Shown piece by piece: positions 40,970 through 50,170 of a stretch of 50,672 bases of DNA; the stretch's first letter is position 1; every line of letters starts with the position of its first letter. The notes under the pieces were generated by a model. That model ran no database searches and was not told the origin of the DNA. It saw only the letters and a program-made list of their open reading frames with translations. The DNA comes from Gammaproteobacteria bacterium (GTDB lineage: Bacteria; Pseudomonadota; Gammaproteobacteria; Natronospirales; JAJUFS01). The DNA lies in NCBI GenBank assembly GCA_029263725.1, contig JAJUFS010000005.1, positions 1-50,672 of the forward strand, in the 5' to 3' direction. A program made the position numbers and the translations under genes.

Positions 40970-42061
40970 TCACTTGCGCGGGTTCAAGGCCGCGCTGAGC
41001 AGTTTTGCGGTGATGTCGACGATGGGGATGACGCGCTCATAGGCCATCCGCGTCGGGCCGATGACGCCCAGCACGCCGACGAGCTCGTCGTTGACGCGAT
41101 ACGGAGCCGTGACCACCGAGCACTCGTCCAGCACCTCGTAGCCGGACTCCTCGCCGATGAAGATCTGCACGCCCTCCGCGGCGACGCACTGGTCCAGCAG
41201 GTGCAGGATGTCGCGCTTGCGGCCGAAGGCCTCGAACAGCTGGCGCAGCTTGTCGACGTTGGACAGCTCGGCGAATTCCATCAGGTTGGTCTCGCCGGCC
41301 AGCACGTAGTCCGCGGTGTCGCTCTCGCTCACCGTGAACATGCGCTCGGCCACCTGGATGGCCGAGCTCATCATGTCGTTCATGGTTTCGCGGGTGCGGC
41401 TCAACTCGCGGAGCAGCTGCTGGCGGACCTGGCCGACGTCCTTGCCGGCGAAATGCGAATTCAGGTAGTTGGCGAACTGCTGCAGCTCCGCCTGGGTGTA
41501 GGCGCGATCCACGTCCAGGATGCGGTTCTGCACCTCGCGCTCGTTGACCACCAGGATGGCGAGCACGCGCTGGTCCGACAGCGGCAGGAACTCGACATGC
41601 CGCCAGGCGCCGAACTCGCGCTTCGGGATGGTCACGAGGCCGGCCATGTGAGTCACACCGGAGAGCAGGTTCGAGGTCGTGGTCATCAGCGCCTGGGCGT
41701 CGCCCTGCACGTCGTTCAGCTTGCTCAGCATCTCCCGCTGCAGCCGCTGCACCTCCGGGCTGTCCATGGGCTTGGCCGTCAGCAGCGCGTCCACGAACAG
41801 GCGGTAACCCCGCGCGGTGGGCACCCGGCCCGCCGAGGTGTGCGGCGAGCGCACCATGCCCATCTCCTCGAGGTCCGCCATGATGTTGCGGACCGTCGCG
41901 GGGCTGAGGTCCAGGCCCGAATCCCGCGACAGGGTGCGCGAGCCGACCGGCTCGCCGTCGCGGATGTAGAGCTCCACGAGCGTCTTCAGCAGCTGCTGCG
42001 CGCGCTCGGAAAGCTGCACTTCACCCTGCGGGGAGTTTGCATCCTGTCGAATTCGGGCCAT
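40970..42061 (-). CDS. hrcA: heat-inducible transcription repressor HrcA
   Basis: LSERAQQLLKTLVELYIRDGEPVGSRTLSRDSGLDLSPATVRNIMADLEEMGMVRSPHTSAGRVPTARGYRLFVD; start placed at MARIRQ (42061) because the ORF-track start lies inside the CIRCE operator. Confidence 0.97.
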   Translation of the reverse strand: MARIRQDANSPQGEVQLSERAQQLLKTLVELYIRDGEPVGSRTLSRDSGLDLSPATVRNIMADLEEMGMVRSPHTSAGRVPTARGYRLFVDALLTAKPMDSPEVQRLQREMLSKLNDVQGDAQALMTTTSNLLSGVTHMAGLVTIPKREFGAWRHVEFLPLSDQRVLAILVVNEREVQNRILDVDRAYTQAELQQFANYLNSHFAGKDVGQVRQQLLRELSRTRETMNDMMSSAIQVAERMFTVSESDTADYVLAGETNLMEFAELSNVDKLRQLFEAFGRKRDILHLLDQCVAAEGVQIFIGEESGYEVLDECSVVTAPYRVNDELVGVLGVIGPTRMAYERVIPIVDITAKLLSAALNPRK

Positions 42062-42083
42062 GACGAGACCTGGAAGGTGGGTT

Positions 42084-42112
42084 TCTGGCACTCACCGCCG
42101 GAGAGTGCCAGA
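42084..42112. promoter_or_regulatory. CIRCE operator (HrcA binding site)
   Basis: tctggcactc-N9(accgccgga)-gagtgccaga, perfect 10-bp inverted repeat with the CIRCE GCACTC-N9-GAGTGC core and spacing. Confidence 0.93.
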
Positions 42113-42116
42113 GCGG

Positions 42117-42144
42117 ATTATGCGGTCCGGCCGGACACTGTCAA
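42117..42144 (-). promoter_or_regulatory. sigma70-like promoter of hrcA-grpE-dnaK-dnaJ
   Basis: Minus strand TTGACA-N16-CATAAT immediately upstream of CIRCE. Confidence 0.75.
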
Positions 42145-42173
42145 GCCAGCCCATCTGCTACCATCCCGCGCGA

Positions 42174-43052
42174 ATGGCCAAGCAACTCCACAAACTCGGC
42201 ATCCTGGCGAAGCGCGACGATCCCCGTGCGGCCGCGACCCTGCGCGCGGTGGTCGGGCATCTTGCGCCGCGCGGCGTGCGACTGCTCGCCGAAGACCCGC
42301 TCGCCGGCGAGTTTCCTGAAATTGCCCTGGGCAGGCTCGACGAAGCGGAAGCGGTGATCGTGATCGGCGGCGACGGCACCATGCTGCATGCGGCGCGCAT
42401 GCTGGCGCCGCGCAACGTGCCGCTGGTCGGCGTAAACGCCGGGCGGCTCGGCTTTCTCGCCGACATCCCGGAATCCGCGCTGCAGCAGAGCCTGGATGCG
42501 CTGCTCGCCGGCGATTACACCGAGGAGCCGCGCTGGCTGGTGCGCGGCGAGGTGCTGCGCGGCGAAGAATCCGTATGGCACGCCACCGCGCTGAACGAGG
42601 TGGTGGTGCAGAAATGCGACGCCGGCCGGCTGATCGAGTTCGAGACGCGCATCGACGGCAGCCACGTGTCCCAGCAGCGCGCCGACGGCATCATCGTGAC
42701 GACACCGACGGGCTCGACGGCCTACGCGCTGTCTGCCGGCGGCCCCATCCTGCATCCCCGCCTGGACGCGATCGCGGTGGTGCCGATCTGCCCGCACACG
42801 CTCTCCGACCGGCCCATCGTCGTCGACGGCAAGTCCTGCGTGGAGATCAAGCTGCGCGAGACCGAGAATCCCGCCGCCCAGGTCATCCTCGACGGCCAGG
42901 ATCACTGCCTGCTCGCTCCCGGCGACCGGGTGCGCATCCAGCGCGACGGCGTGCCCGCGCGGCTGCTGCACCCCGCCGGCCATGACTACTACCAGGTGCT
43001 GCGCCAGAAACTGCACTGGGGCCGCGATCACGAATCCGGCCTTGAAAGATGA
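42174..43052 (+). CDS. nadK: NAD kinase
   Basis: VIVIGGDGTMLHAARML, NAGRLGFLADI, TPTGSTAYALSAGGPILHP; start set at 42174. Confidence 0.98.
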   Translation: MAKQLHKLGILAKRDDPRAAATLRAVVGHLAPRGVRLLAEDPLAGEFPEIALGRLDEAEAVIVIGGDGTMLHAARMLAPRNVPLVGVNAGRLGFLADIPESALQQSLDALLAGDYTEEPRWLVRGEVLRGEESVWHATALNEVVVQKCDAGRLIEFETRIDGSHVSQQRADGIIVTTPTGSTAYALSAGGPILHPRLDAIAVVPICPHTLSDRPIVVDGKSCVEIKLRETENPAAQVILDGQDHCLLAPGDRVRIQRDGVPARLLHPAGHDYYQVLRQKLHWGRDHESGLER

Positions 43053-43064
43053 AAAAGCAAAATG

Positions 43065-43190
43065 GACAGGATCTACAGGATTCCTCAGGATTAACAGGAT
43101 TCCTGTTCATCCGTCGCGGTGCCGAGGCAACGCACTGATGCGGAAACCCGATTAATAAAGACGAATCCCGAGAATCCTGAAAAATCCTGT
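43065..43190. repeat. nadK-recN intergenic element: tandem CAGGATTnn units with inverted AATCCTG units
   Basis: CAGGATCTA CAGGATTCCT CAGGATTAA CAGGATTCCT (43067-43104) and AATCCCG / AATCCTG / AATCCTG (43164-43189), about 60 bp apart. Confidence 0.75.
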
Positions 43191-43223
43191 TGAGCCTTGT
43201 GAATTCCGCCTAGAGACGCCCAG

Positions 43224-44900
43224 ATGCTCACCCACGCGCACATCGTCGATTTCGCCATCATCGATTCACTGGAGCTGGATTTTGACCAGGGCATGACCGT
43301 GCTCACCGGCGAGACCGGCGCGGGCAAGTCGATTCTCGTCGATGCCATGGGCCTCGCGCTTGGCGATCGTGCCGACGCCGGCTGGGTGCGCCATGGCGCG
43401 GAACGCGCGGAGATTTCCATCGGCTTTGACCTCTCCGACCAGCCGGCGGTGCAGGCCTGGCTGGCGGAGCATGAACTGGACGACGAAGCCGGCGAATGCC
43501 TGGTGCGGCGAATCATCACCGCCGAGGGCCGCAGCAAGGCCTGGATCAACGGCCGCTCGGTGCCGGTGCAGATGCTGCGCGAGCTGGGCGAAAGGCTGGT
43601 CGACATCCACGGCCAGCACGAGCACCAGTCGCTGATGCGCCGCGACGCGCAGCGCGAGCTGCTGGATGCCTATGGCGACCATCGCGACCTGCTGGACAAG
43701 GTCGGCGCCGCCTTCCGCGAATGGCGCAGCGTGCGCGACCAGCTCGAATCGCTGCGTCAGGCCCAGCAGGACGCCGACCATCGCCGCGACCTGCTGCGCT
43801 TCCAGGTGAGCGAGCTTGAAACCCTGCAGATGACGGCCGAGGAACTGCCGGAACTCGTCAACGAACGCCAGCGCCTCGCTCACGCCGGCCGGCTGGCCGA
43901 AGGCGCACAGGCGGCGCTGGACGCCGCCTACGAGAACGACGAGGCCTCCGCCTACTCGCTGCTCAGCCACGCCGTCGAGCAGCTCAACCAGCTCACCGAG
44001 TTCGATGCCGCGCTCGTGCCGATCGCGGAGACGCTGAACACTGCGCTCATCCACCTGCAGGAGGGCGCCGAGGACCTGCGCGACTACGCCGGCAAGCTGG
44101 AAATGGACCCGGAGCGGCGTGATTTCGTGGAAAACCGCCTCGCCGCCATCGAACAGCTGGCGCGCAAGCACCGCGTCGCCGCCGAGGAGCTGCCCGCGCT
44201 TGCCATCCGGCTCCGCGAGGAACTGGACAACCTGGAGCATTCCGAGGAGCGCACCGCCGAGCTCGAGGCACGGCTGGCGGCGCTGGAGAAAGGCTATCGC
44301 GAAGCGGCGGAGCAGCTCTCGAAACGCCGCCGCGAGACCGCCGCCCGGCTCGCCAAGGGCGTCACCGAGGTCATGCAGGAGCTGGGCATGCCGGGGGGAC
44401 GCTTCGAGATCGCCGTGGAAGCGGATGCCAGGGACAGGTTCGGCGCCCTGGGCATGGACCAGGTCGAGTTCCTGGTCTCCGCCAACCCCGGCCAGCCGCC
44501 CGCTCCGCTCGCCAGGGTCGCCTCCGGCGGCGAGCTGTCGCGCATTTCGCTGGCCATCCAGGTGATCGCTTCCGACGCCTCCGACATGCCCGTGATGGTG
44601 TTCGATGAAGTCGATGCAGGCGTAGGCGGCGGCATCGCCGAGCTCATCGGCCGGCGCATGCGGGCGCTGGGGCGCAGCCGGCAGGTGCTGTGCGTCACTC
44701 ACCTGCCGCAGGTGGCCTCGCAGGCGCATCATCATTTCAAGGTGGAGAAGATCGCGGGCCGTGACAGCACGCGCACGACCATCACCCGGCTGGAGGATGG
44801 CGCGCGCATCGAGGAACTGGCGCGCATGCTGGGCGGCATGACGATCACCGACACGACCCGGGAGCACGCCCGCGAAATGATCGCCGCCGCGGACGCCTGA
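43224..44900 (+). CDS. recN: DNA repair protein RecN
   Basis: 558 aa; Walker A TVLTGETGAGKSILVDAMGLALGDRAD, signature ASGGELSRISLAIQVI, VMVFDEVDAGVGGGIAELIG. Confidence 0.99.
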   Translation: MLTHAHIVDFAIIDSLELDFDQGMTVLTGETGAGKSILVDAMGLALGDRADAGWVRHGAERAEISIGFDLSDQPAVQAWLAEHELDDEAGECLVRRIITAEGRSKAWINGRSVPVQMLRELGERLVDIHGQHEHQSLMRRDAQRELLDAYGDHRDLLDKVGAAFREWRSVRDQLESLRQAQQDADHRRDLLRFQVSELETLQMTAEELPELVNERQRLAHAGRLAEGAQAALDAAYENDEASAYSLLSHAVEQLNQLTEFDAALVPIAETLNTALIHLQEGAEDLRDYAGKLEMDPERRDFVENRLAAIEQLARKHRVAAEELPALAIRLREELDNLEHSEERTAELEARLAALEKGYREAAEQLSKRRRETAARLAKGVTEVMQELGMPGGRFEIAVEADARDRFGALGMDQVEFLVSANPGQPPAPLARVASGGELSRISLAIQVIASDASDMPVMVFDEVDAGVGGGIAELIGRRMRALGRSRQVLCVTHLPQVASQAHHHFKVEKIAGRDSTRTTITRLEDGARIEELARMLGGMTITDTTREHAREMIAAADA

Positions 44901-44917
44901 GGAGGCGGCGCAGGAAC

Positions 44918-44945
44918 GAAAAAGCCGGCTTGCGCCGGCTTTTTC
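44918..44945. terminator. bidirectional intrinsic terminator (recN/fur)
   Basis: gaaaaagccggc-ttgc-gccggctttttc between convergent genes. Confidence 0.88.
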
Positions 44946-44951
44946 ATCGCA

Positions 44952-45371
44952 TCACTTGTTGGCCTGCCTGCATTTCGGGCAGATGCCATAGATGTAGAGC
45001 GAGTGGTCCGTCATCTCGTAGCCCGCCTCCCTGGCGATCTGCTCCTGGCGCTTCTCGATGGTTTCATCGACGAATTCGTCGACGCGGTCGCACTTCACGC
45101 AGACGATGTGGTCATGGTGGTCGCCCTCGTTCAGCTCGAACATCGAGTGACCGCCCTCGAAGTGATGCCGCGTGACGAGGCCGGCGTCCTCGAACTGCGT
45201 GAGCACGCGGTAGACCGTGGCAAGGCCGATCTCCTCGCCCGACTCCAGCAGTGCCTTGTACATGTCTTCCGCGCTCATGTGCCGTTGGGTGCTGCTGGCG
45301 AGAATCTCGAGGATCTTCATTCGCGGCAGCGTGACCTTCAGGCCGGCTTTCCTGAGTTCCTGGCTTTCCAC
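44952..45371 (-). CDS. fur: ferric uptake regulator Fur
   Basis: LRKAGLKVTLPRMKILEILASS, FEGGHSMFELNEGDHHDHIVCVKC; likely GTG start at 45371 by homology to the Fur N-terminus. Confidence 0.95.
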   Translation of the reverse strand: MESQELRKAGLKVTLPRMKILEILASSTQRHMSAEDMYKALLESGEEIGLATVYRVLTQFEDAGLVTRHHFEGGHSMFELNEGDHHDHIVCVKCDRVDEFVDETIEKRQEQIAREAGYEMTDHSLYIYGICPKCRQANK

Positions 45372-45475
45372 TTGTCGCACTCCAACTGGTCTTGAAACGA
45401 GGCTTTGCAGTAAGATCGCTGCGCCATCCCTATTATCGCCCACCGGGCGAGCCTTGACCAATCGACGGAGTCCCG

Positions 45476-45826
45476 ATGATTCGCCTTGCGCGCCTGTTGC
45501 TGATCCTTCCGCTGCTTCTTGCTGCCTGCGTATACCGCCAGGACATCCCTCAGGGCAACTTCTACAAGGCCGAAGACGTCGCCAGGCTGACCACGGGCAT
45601 GACGCGCGATCAGGTGCTGTTCGTGATGGGCACGCCGATGATCCGCGATCCGTTTCATCCGAACCGCTGGGATTACGTGCTTTACGTGGATTCGCAGGAA
45701 GAGCTGCGCAGCCGCCACCAGCGCGTGACCGTGTACTTCGAAGGCGACATCGTCTCCCGCATCGAGAAGACCGGCATCGAAGACAATGTCACCGTGGGTG
45801 ACGAAGGCATCGTCACCGACGACTGA
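45476..45826 (+). CDS. bamE: outer membrane assembly lipoprotein BamE (SmpA/OmlA)
   Basis: Lipobox LLLAAC; YRQDIPQGNFYKAEDVARLTTGMTRDQVLFVMGTPMIRDPFHPNRWDYVLY; divergent from fur. Confidence 0.96.
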   Translation: MIRLARLLLILPLLLAACVYRQDIPQGNFYKAEDVARLTTGMTRDQVLFVMGTPMIRDPFHPNRWDYVLYVDSQEELRSRHQRVTVYFEGDIVSRIEKTGIEDNVTVGDEGIVTDD

Positions 45827-46141
45827 TCAGTCTTCCGCGCCGCGTTTCCTGCCCATGGTGCGGCCTTCCGCGGCAAGCCGCCGCCGCACTTCCTTCGGAT
45901 CGGCCAGCAGCGGCCGGTAGATCTCCACCCGGTCGCCGGCTTCCAGCGGCCGCGACAGCGGCGCGAGCCGCCCGAACACGCCCACCTTGTTGACCGCGAG
46001 ATCGATCTCCGGGAAACGTTCCAGCAGGCCCGAGCGGCGAATCGCCTCTTCCACGGTGGTGCCCGGCGCGACCTTGAGCGGCACCAGCGCCTGCGTCGAC
46101 GGCAGCGCGTAGACCACTTCGATTTCGAATTCAGCTGTCAT
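45827..46141 (-). CDS. rnfH: RnfH family (UPF0125) protein
   Basis: IEVVYALPSTQALVPLKVAPGTTVEEAIRRSGLLERFPEIDLAVNKVGVFGR; adjacent to ratA as in E. coli. Confidence 0.92.
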   Translation of the reverse strand: MTAEFEIEVVYALPSTQALVPLKVAPGTTVEEAIRRSGLLERFPEIDLAVNKVGVFGRLAPLSRPLEAGDRVEIYRPLLADPKEVRRRLAAEGRTMGRKRGAED

Positions 46142-46565
46142 GCAATGCCTTCGCCCGGCGCACGAAGGCGTCGAGCATGGTTTCGCCGATCTGGTTGAAC
46201 ACGGGGCCGAAGACGAGATTCATGATCGAGCTGGCGAACTCGAAGCGCAGGTGCAGCTCCACCTTGCAGGCCGCCTCGCTGAGCGCGTCGAAACGCCATT
46301 CGCCTTCCAGGTGGCGGAACGGCCCGTTGACGAGTTCCAGCCTGAGCGAGCGCGGCCGGTCGAGCGCGTTGCGCGTTGTGAAGCTGCGCGACACGCCGCC
46401 CTTGGCGATGTCGATGCTGGCGACGCGGAAGCCCTCGCCTTCTTCTTCCACGCGAGCGGCACGGCACCAGGGCAGGAATTCCGGGTAGGAATCGACGTCA
46501 TTGACCAGGTCGAACATCGCCTCGGCCGAGTACGGCACCAGCGCCTGGCGCTTGATCTCTCGCAC
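46131..46565 (-). CDS. ratA: type II toxin-antitoxin RatA / START-domain coenzyme Q-binding protein
   Basis: REIKRQALVPYSAEAMFDLVNDVDSYPEFLPWC; probable GTG start at 46565. Confidence 0.92.
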   Translation of the reverse strand: MREIKRQALVPYSAEAMFDLVNDVDSYPEFLPWCRAARVEEEGEGFRVASIDIAKGGVSRSFTTRNALDRPRSLRLELVNGPFRHLEGEWRFDALSEAACKVELHLRFEFASSIMNLVFGPVFNQIGETMLDAFVRRAKALHDS

Positions 46566-46578
46566 TTGAATCTCCCAG

Positions 46579-47940
46579 TTACGGCAACCAGCCAAGCGCG
46601 CGGCAGAAAATGCCGGCCACGCCTAGCGGCACGACGAAGCGCGTGAATGATCGCCACAGCGTGTAACGCAGGCCGGTGCCGATCTCGAACTCGTCGACGC
46701 TCGATGCCTTCGACATCGCCCAGCCGGCGAACAGCGCGACCAGCAATCCGCCCAGCGGCAGCAGGATGTTCGCCGCAAGGTAATCCAGGTTCTCGAACAG
46801 ACTGCCGGCAAGGAAACGCACGCCCGAGAACGCGTTGAAGGAAAGCAAGGTCAGCACGCCCAGCAGCCAGGCCAGCGCGCCGATCGCCAGCGCGGCGTTG
46901 CGGCGCGAGAAGCCGTGACGCTCCACCATGCGTGCCACCGCCGGTTCGATCAGGCCGATGGACGATGACCATGCGGCCAGGATCAGCAACAGGAAGAAAA
47001 GCGTACCGAAAAACACCCCGCCCGGCATATCGGCAAATGTCAGTGGCAGGGCGTGGAACATCAGGCCGGGGCCGGTGGCGGGGTCCAGGCCGCTGCCGAG
47101 CGCCACGGAAAATATCGCCAGCCCCGCCAGCAGGGCCACGACCGTGTCGACCAGCACGATGGCGAACGAGGTTCCGGGGATGGAGGCATCATCCGGCAGG
47201 TAGGCGCCGTAGGCCATGATCGCGCCCATGCCCAGCGACAGCGAGAAGAACGCCTGCCCCAGCGCGGTCAGCAGGGTGTCGCCGTCGACGCGGCTGAAAT
47301 CGGCGTCGAACAGGTATTGCACCGCCTGGCCGAAGGCGAATTTCGCGCCCGCATACACGACCACCACGACCAGCATGAGGAACAGCACCGGCATCACGAA
47401 CTTCACCACCCGTTCCAGGCCCTGCTCCACGCCGCGCGCGACCACGAATACCGCGAACGCCAGGAACAGGGTGTGCCAGAACAGCAGTTCGAAGGGGCTG
47501 TTCATGAGTTCGCGGTAATGCGCGGTGATGTCCATTGGGCGCGCGTGATTCAGCGAGCCGGCGGCGATATCGATCGCGTAACTGAAGGTGAGGCCGGCGA
47601 CGACGCTGTAATAGGAAAGGATCAGGATGCCGGTCGCGACGCCGATCCAGCCGGCGACCTGCCAGCCGGAATGTCCCGCTTCCTCCTGCGAAAGCAGCTG
47701 CATGGCATTGATGGGATTGCGCCGGCCGCGGCGGCCGAGCATGGCCTCCGCCATGAACAGCGGCAGGCCGATGGCGAACACGCAGGCGAGATAGATGATG
47801 ACGAACGCACCGCCGCCGTGCTCGCCCGCCACGTAGGGAAATCTCCAGATGTTTCCCAGGCCCACGGCCGCGCCCGTGGCGGCGAGCACGAAGGCGAGCC
47901 GGGACGACCACTGCCCGTGCAGTGACTGGCGACGGACCAT
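46579..47940 (-). CDS. sodium-dependent transporter (SNF/NSS family)
   Basis: 453 aa; [41 protein letters not shown]. Confidence 0.93.
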   Translation of the reverse strand: MVRRQSLHGQWSSRLAFVLAATGAAVGLGNIWRFPYVAGEHGGGAFVIIYLACVFAIGLPLFMAEAMLGRRGRRNPINAMQLLSQEEAGHSGWQVAGWIGVATGILILSYYSVVAGLTFSYAIDIAAGSLNHARPMDITAHYRELMNSPFELLFWHTLFLAFAVFVVARGVEQGLERVVKFVMPVLFLMLVVVVVYAGAKFAFGQAVQYLFDADFSRVDGDTLLTALGQAFFSLSLGMGAIMAYGAYLPDDASIPGTSFAIVLVDTVVALLAGLAIFSVALGSGLDPATGPGLMFHALPLTFADMPGGVFFGTLFFLLLILAAWSSSIGLIEPAVARMVERHGFSRRNAALAIGALAWLLGVLTLLSFNAFSGVRFLAGSLFENLDYLAANILLPLGGLLVALFAGWAMSKASSVDEFEIGTGLRYTLWRSFTRFVVPLGVAGIFCRALGWLP

Positions 47941-48020
47941 CAGGTTCTCCCCTTGCTTGCTTCCGGCAGATCGAAAAGGGCGCGATTCTCCGCCAATTCC
48001 ACCGGCGGCTCAAGCACCGC

Positions 48021-48029
48021 TGGTATAAT
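48021..48029 (+). promoter_or_regulatory. extended -10 element of smpB promoter
   Basis: TGGTATAAT ending 7 nt before the smpB ATG (48037). Confidence 0.5.
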
Positions 48030-48036
48030 GGCGCGC

Positions 48037-48507
48037 ATGGCCAAGGACAAGAAAAACACGGGCGGCACCATCGCCCTCAACAAGAAGGCGCGCCACGACT
48101 ACTTCATCGAGGAACGTTTCGAGGCCGGCATTGCGCTGCAGGGCTGGGAAGTGAAATCCCTGCGCGCGGGGCGCGCCAGCATCACCGAGGCGTATGTCAC
48201 GATCAAGAACGGCGAGGCCTTCCTGTTCGGCGCGCAGATCACGCCGCTGCCGCAGGCCTCCACGCACGTCGTCGCCGATCCGCTGCGCACCCGCAAGCTG
48301 CTGCTCCATCGCCGCGAGCTGAATCATTTGATCGGCAGCGTCGAGCGCGAGGGTTACACGCTCATCCCGCTCGCCCTCTACTGGAAAGGCCCGAACGTGA
48401 AGGCCGAGATCGGGCTGGCCAAGGGCAAGAAGCAGTACGACAAGCGCGCCACCAAGAAGGAACAGGACTGGCAGCGCCAGAAGGAACGCCTCATGCGGCA
48501 CCAGTGA
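48037..48507 (+). CDS. smpB: SsrA-binding protein SmpB
   Basis: [59 protein letters not shown]. Confidence 0.98.
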   Translation: MAKDKKNTGGTIALNKKARHDYFIEERFEAGIALQGWEVKSLRAGRASITEAYVTIKNGEAFLFGAQITPLPQASTHVVADPLRTRKLLLHRRELNHLIGSVEREGYTLIPLALYWKGPNVKAEIGLAKGKKQYDKRATKKEQDWQRQKERLMRHQ

Positions 48508-48565
48508 GCTTGCGGCGGGAACTGCGCCGGGGCAAAGTCGGGCTGCAGTTTCCACGGAGGCGAAC

Positions 48566-50116
48566 ATGGCGAACCGCGACTTTTTCCAGCAGGGCCCGCA
48601 ACTCGCCAACACCTGGCGCAATGACAGCTTCCTCCAGGACACGCTGAAGCGGCTGCTTCCCGCCGAAGTCTTCGCGGGAATCGCGCCGGGGCTCGACGCC
48701 TTCGGCGAACGCGCCGCGGGCGAGATGCTCGACTACGCCGCTGACGCGGAACGCCACCCGCCCGTGCATGTGCCCTACGATCCCTGGGGTCGGCGCATCG
48801 ATGAAATTCGCGTGGCCGATGGCTGGAAGCAGCTGCATCGCATCGCCGCCGAGGAAGGCGTGGTGGCGACCGCCTACGAGCGCGCCCACGGCGAGCATTC
48901 CCGCATTCACCAGTTCGCGCGGCTGTATCTCTACCACCCGTCTTCCGCGATCTGTTCCTGTCCGCTGGCCATGACCGACGGCGCCGCGCGCGTCCTCGAA
49001 CTGCACGGCGGCGAGGAGTTTCACTCTGCCTTCGAAAGACTCACCAGCCGGGATCCGCGCAAGTTCTGGACCTCGGGCCAGTGGATGACGGAGCGCACCG
49101 GCGGCTCGGATGTCTCGGGCACATCCACCATTGCCGAGCCCGACGCGGATGGCAATTTCCGCCTCCACGGCACCAAGTGGTTCACCTCGGCCACGACCTC
49201 GGAGATGGCGCTCGCGCTCGCGCGCATCGGCGCAAGCGAGGCGTTGAGTCTTTTTCAGCTGGAGCTGCGCGACGCCAGCGGGCGGCTGAACGACATCGAG
49301 GTGCATCGCCTCAAGGACAAGCTCGGCACGCGTGCGCTGCCTACCGCGGAGCTCAGCCTGCGCGGCACGCCGGCACGTCTCGTCGGCGAACCCGGCAAGG
49401 GAATCCGCACCATCGCGACCATGCTCAACATCACCCGCCTCTACAACGCCTGCTGCGCGGCCGCGCAGATGCGTCGCGCGGTGATGCTGGCCGAGGATTA
49501 CGCGCGCAGGCGCATCGCCTTCGGCCGTCCGCTGATCGAACAGCCCTTGCATGCCGAAACCCTGCGCGCGATGGAGCAGGAAACCCGCGTGGCGACTCTG
49601 ATGGTCTTCCATGCCGCCGCCCTGCTCGGCCGAGACGAAACCGGCAAGGCAAGCGAGGATGAACGCAAGCTGCTGCGGCTGATGACGCCTCTCGTCAAGC
49701 TCTACACGGCGAAACAGGCTGTCGCGGTATGCAGCGAGGCGCTGGAAGCCTTCGGCGGCGCCGGTTACATCGAGGACACCGGCCTGCCCGTGCTGCTGCG
49801 CGACGCGCAGGTGCTGGCGATCTGGGAAGGCACCACCAACGTACTCGCGCTGGACCTGCTGCGTGCGCTGGGAAAGGACGACTCGCTGCCGCTGTTCGCG
49901 GCATTCGTACGTGAACGCGTCACGGGAGTTGGGAAGGTTGATGAGGCACTGTCGCAGGAACTCGAGAACCTGCCCGCGCTGCTGGCGGATGCACCGGAAC
50001 GCAACGCGCGCCGCCTTGCCTTCGCGATGGCGCGGATTCTCGGCACGGCGCTGCTTGCACATCACGGCCATTCCGCGTTGCAATGGCTGCACGGCAACAG
50101 GCAGCTGGCCGGCTGA
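48566..50116 (+). CDS. acyl-CoA dehydrogenase, AidB-like
   Basis: 516 aa; WMTERTGGSDVSGTSTIAEPDADGNFRLHGTKWFTS, RLKDKLGTRALPTAEL, EALEAFGGAGYIEDTGLPVLLRDAQVLAIWEGTTNVLALD. Confidence 0.9.
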   Translation: MANRDFFQQGPQLANTWRNDSFLQDTLKRLLPAEVFAGIAPGLDAFGERAAGEMLDYAADAERHPPVHVPYDPWGRRIDEIRVADGWKQLHRIAAEEGVVATAYERAHGEHSRIHQFARLYLYHPSSAICSCPLAMTDGAARVLELHGGEEFHSAFERLTSRDPRKFWTSGQWMTERTGGSDVSGTSTIAEPDADGNFRLHGTKWFTSATTSEMALALARIGASEALSLFQLELRDASGRLNDIEVHRLKDKLGTRALPTAELSLRGTPARLVGEPGKGIRTIATMLNITRLYNACCAAAQMRRAVMLAEDYARRRIAFGRPLIEQPLHAETLRAMEQETRVATLMVFHAAALLGRDETGKASEDERKLLRLMTPLVKLYTAKQAVAVCSEALEAFGGAGYIEDTGLPVLLRDAQVLAIWEGTTNVLALDLLRALGKDDSLPLFAAFVRERVTGVGKVDEALSQELENLPALLADAPERNARRLAFAMARILGTALLAHHGHSALQWLHGNRQLAG

Positions 50117-50152
50117 GGGCTTGAACTCCTGTCCCCCGCTCCAGGATTGCCG

Positions 50153-50158
50153 TACAAT
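50153..50158 (+). promoter_or_regulatory. -10 element of ssrA
   Basis: TACAAT 12 nt before the mature 5' end; no good -35 seen at canonical spacing. Confidence 0.4.
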
Positions 50159-50170
50159 GCTTTCGACTTC

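Noticed and set aside
43266-44867. 533-aa minus-strand ORF
   Set aside because: Antisense to recN; His/Gln/Arg-rich frame artefact.
46131-46565. RatA/RnfH as a toxin-antitoxin defence module
   Set aside because: The START-domain protein next to rnfH is the widely conserved coenzyme Q-binding/RatA gene in its usual housekeeping position; nothing indicates a defence island.
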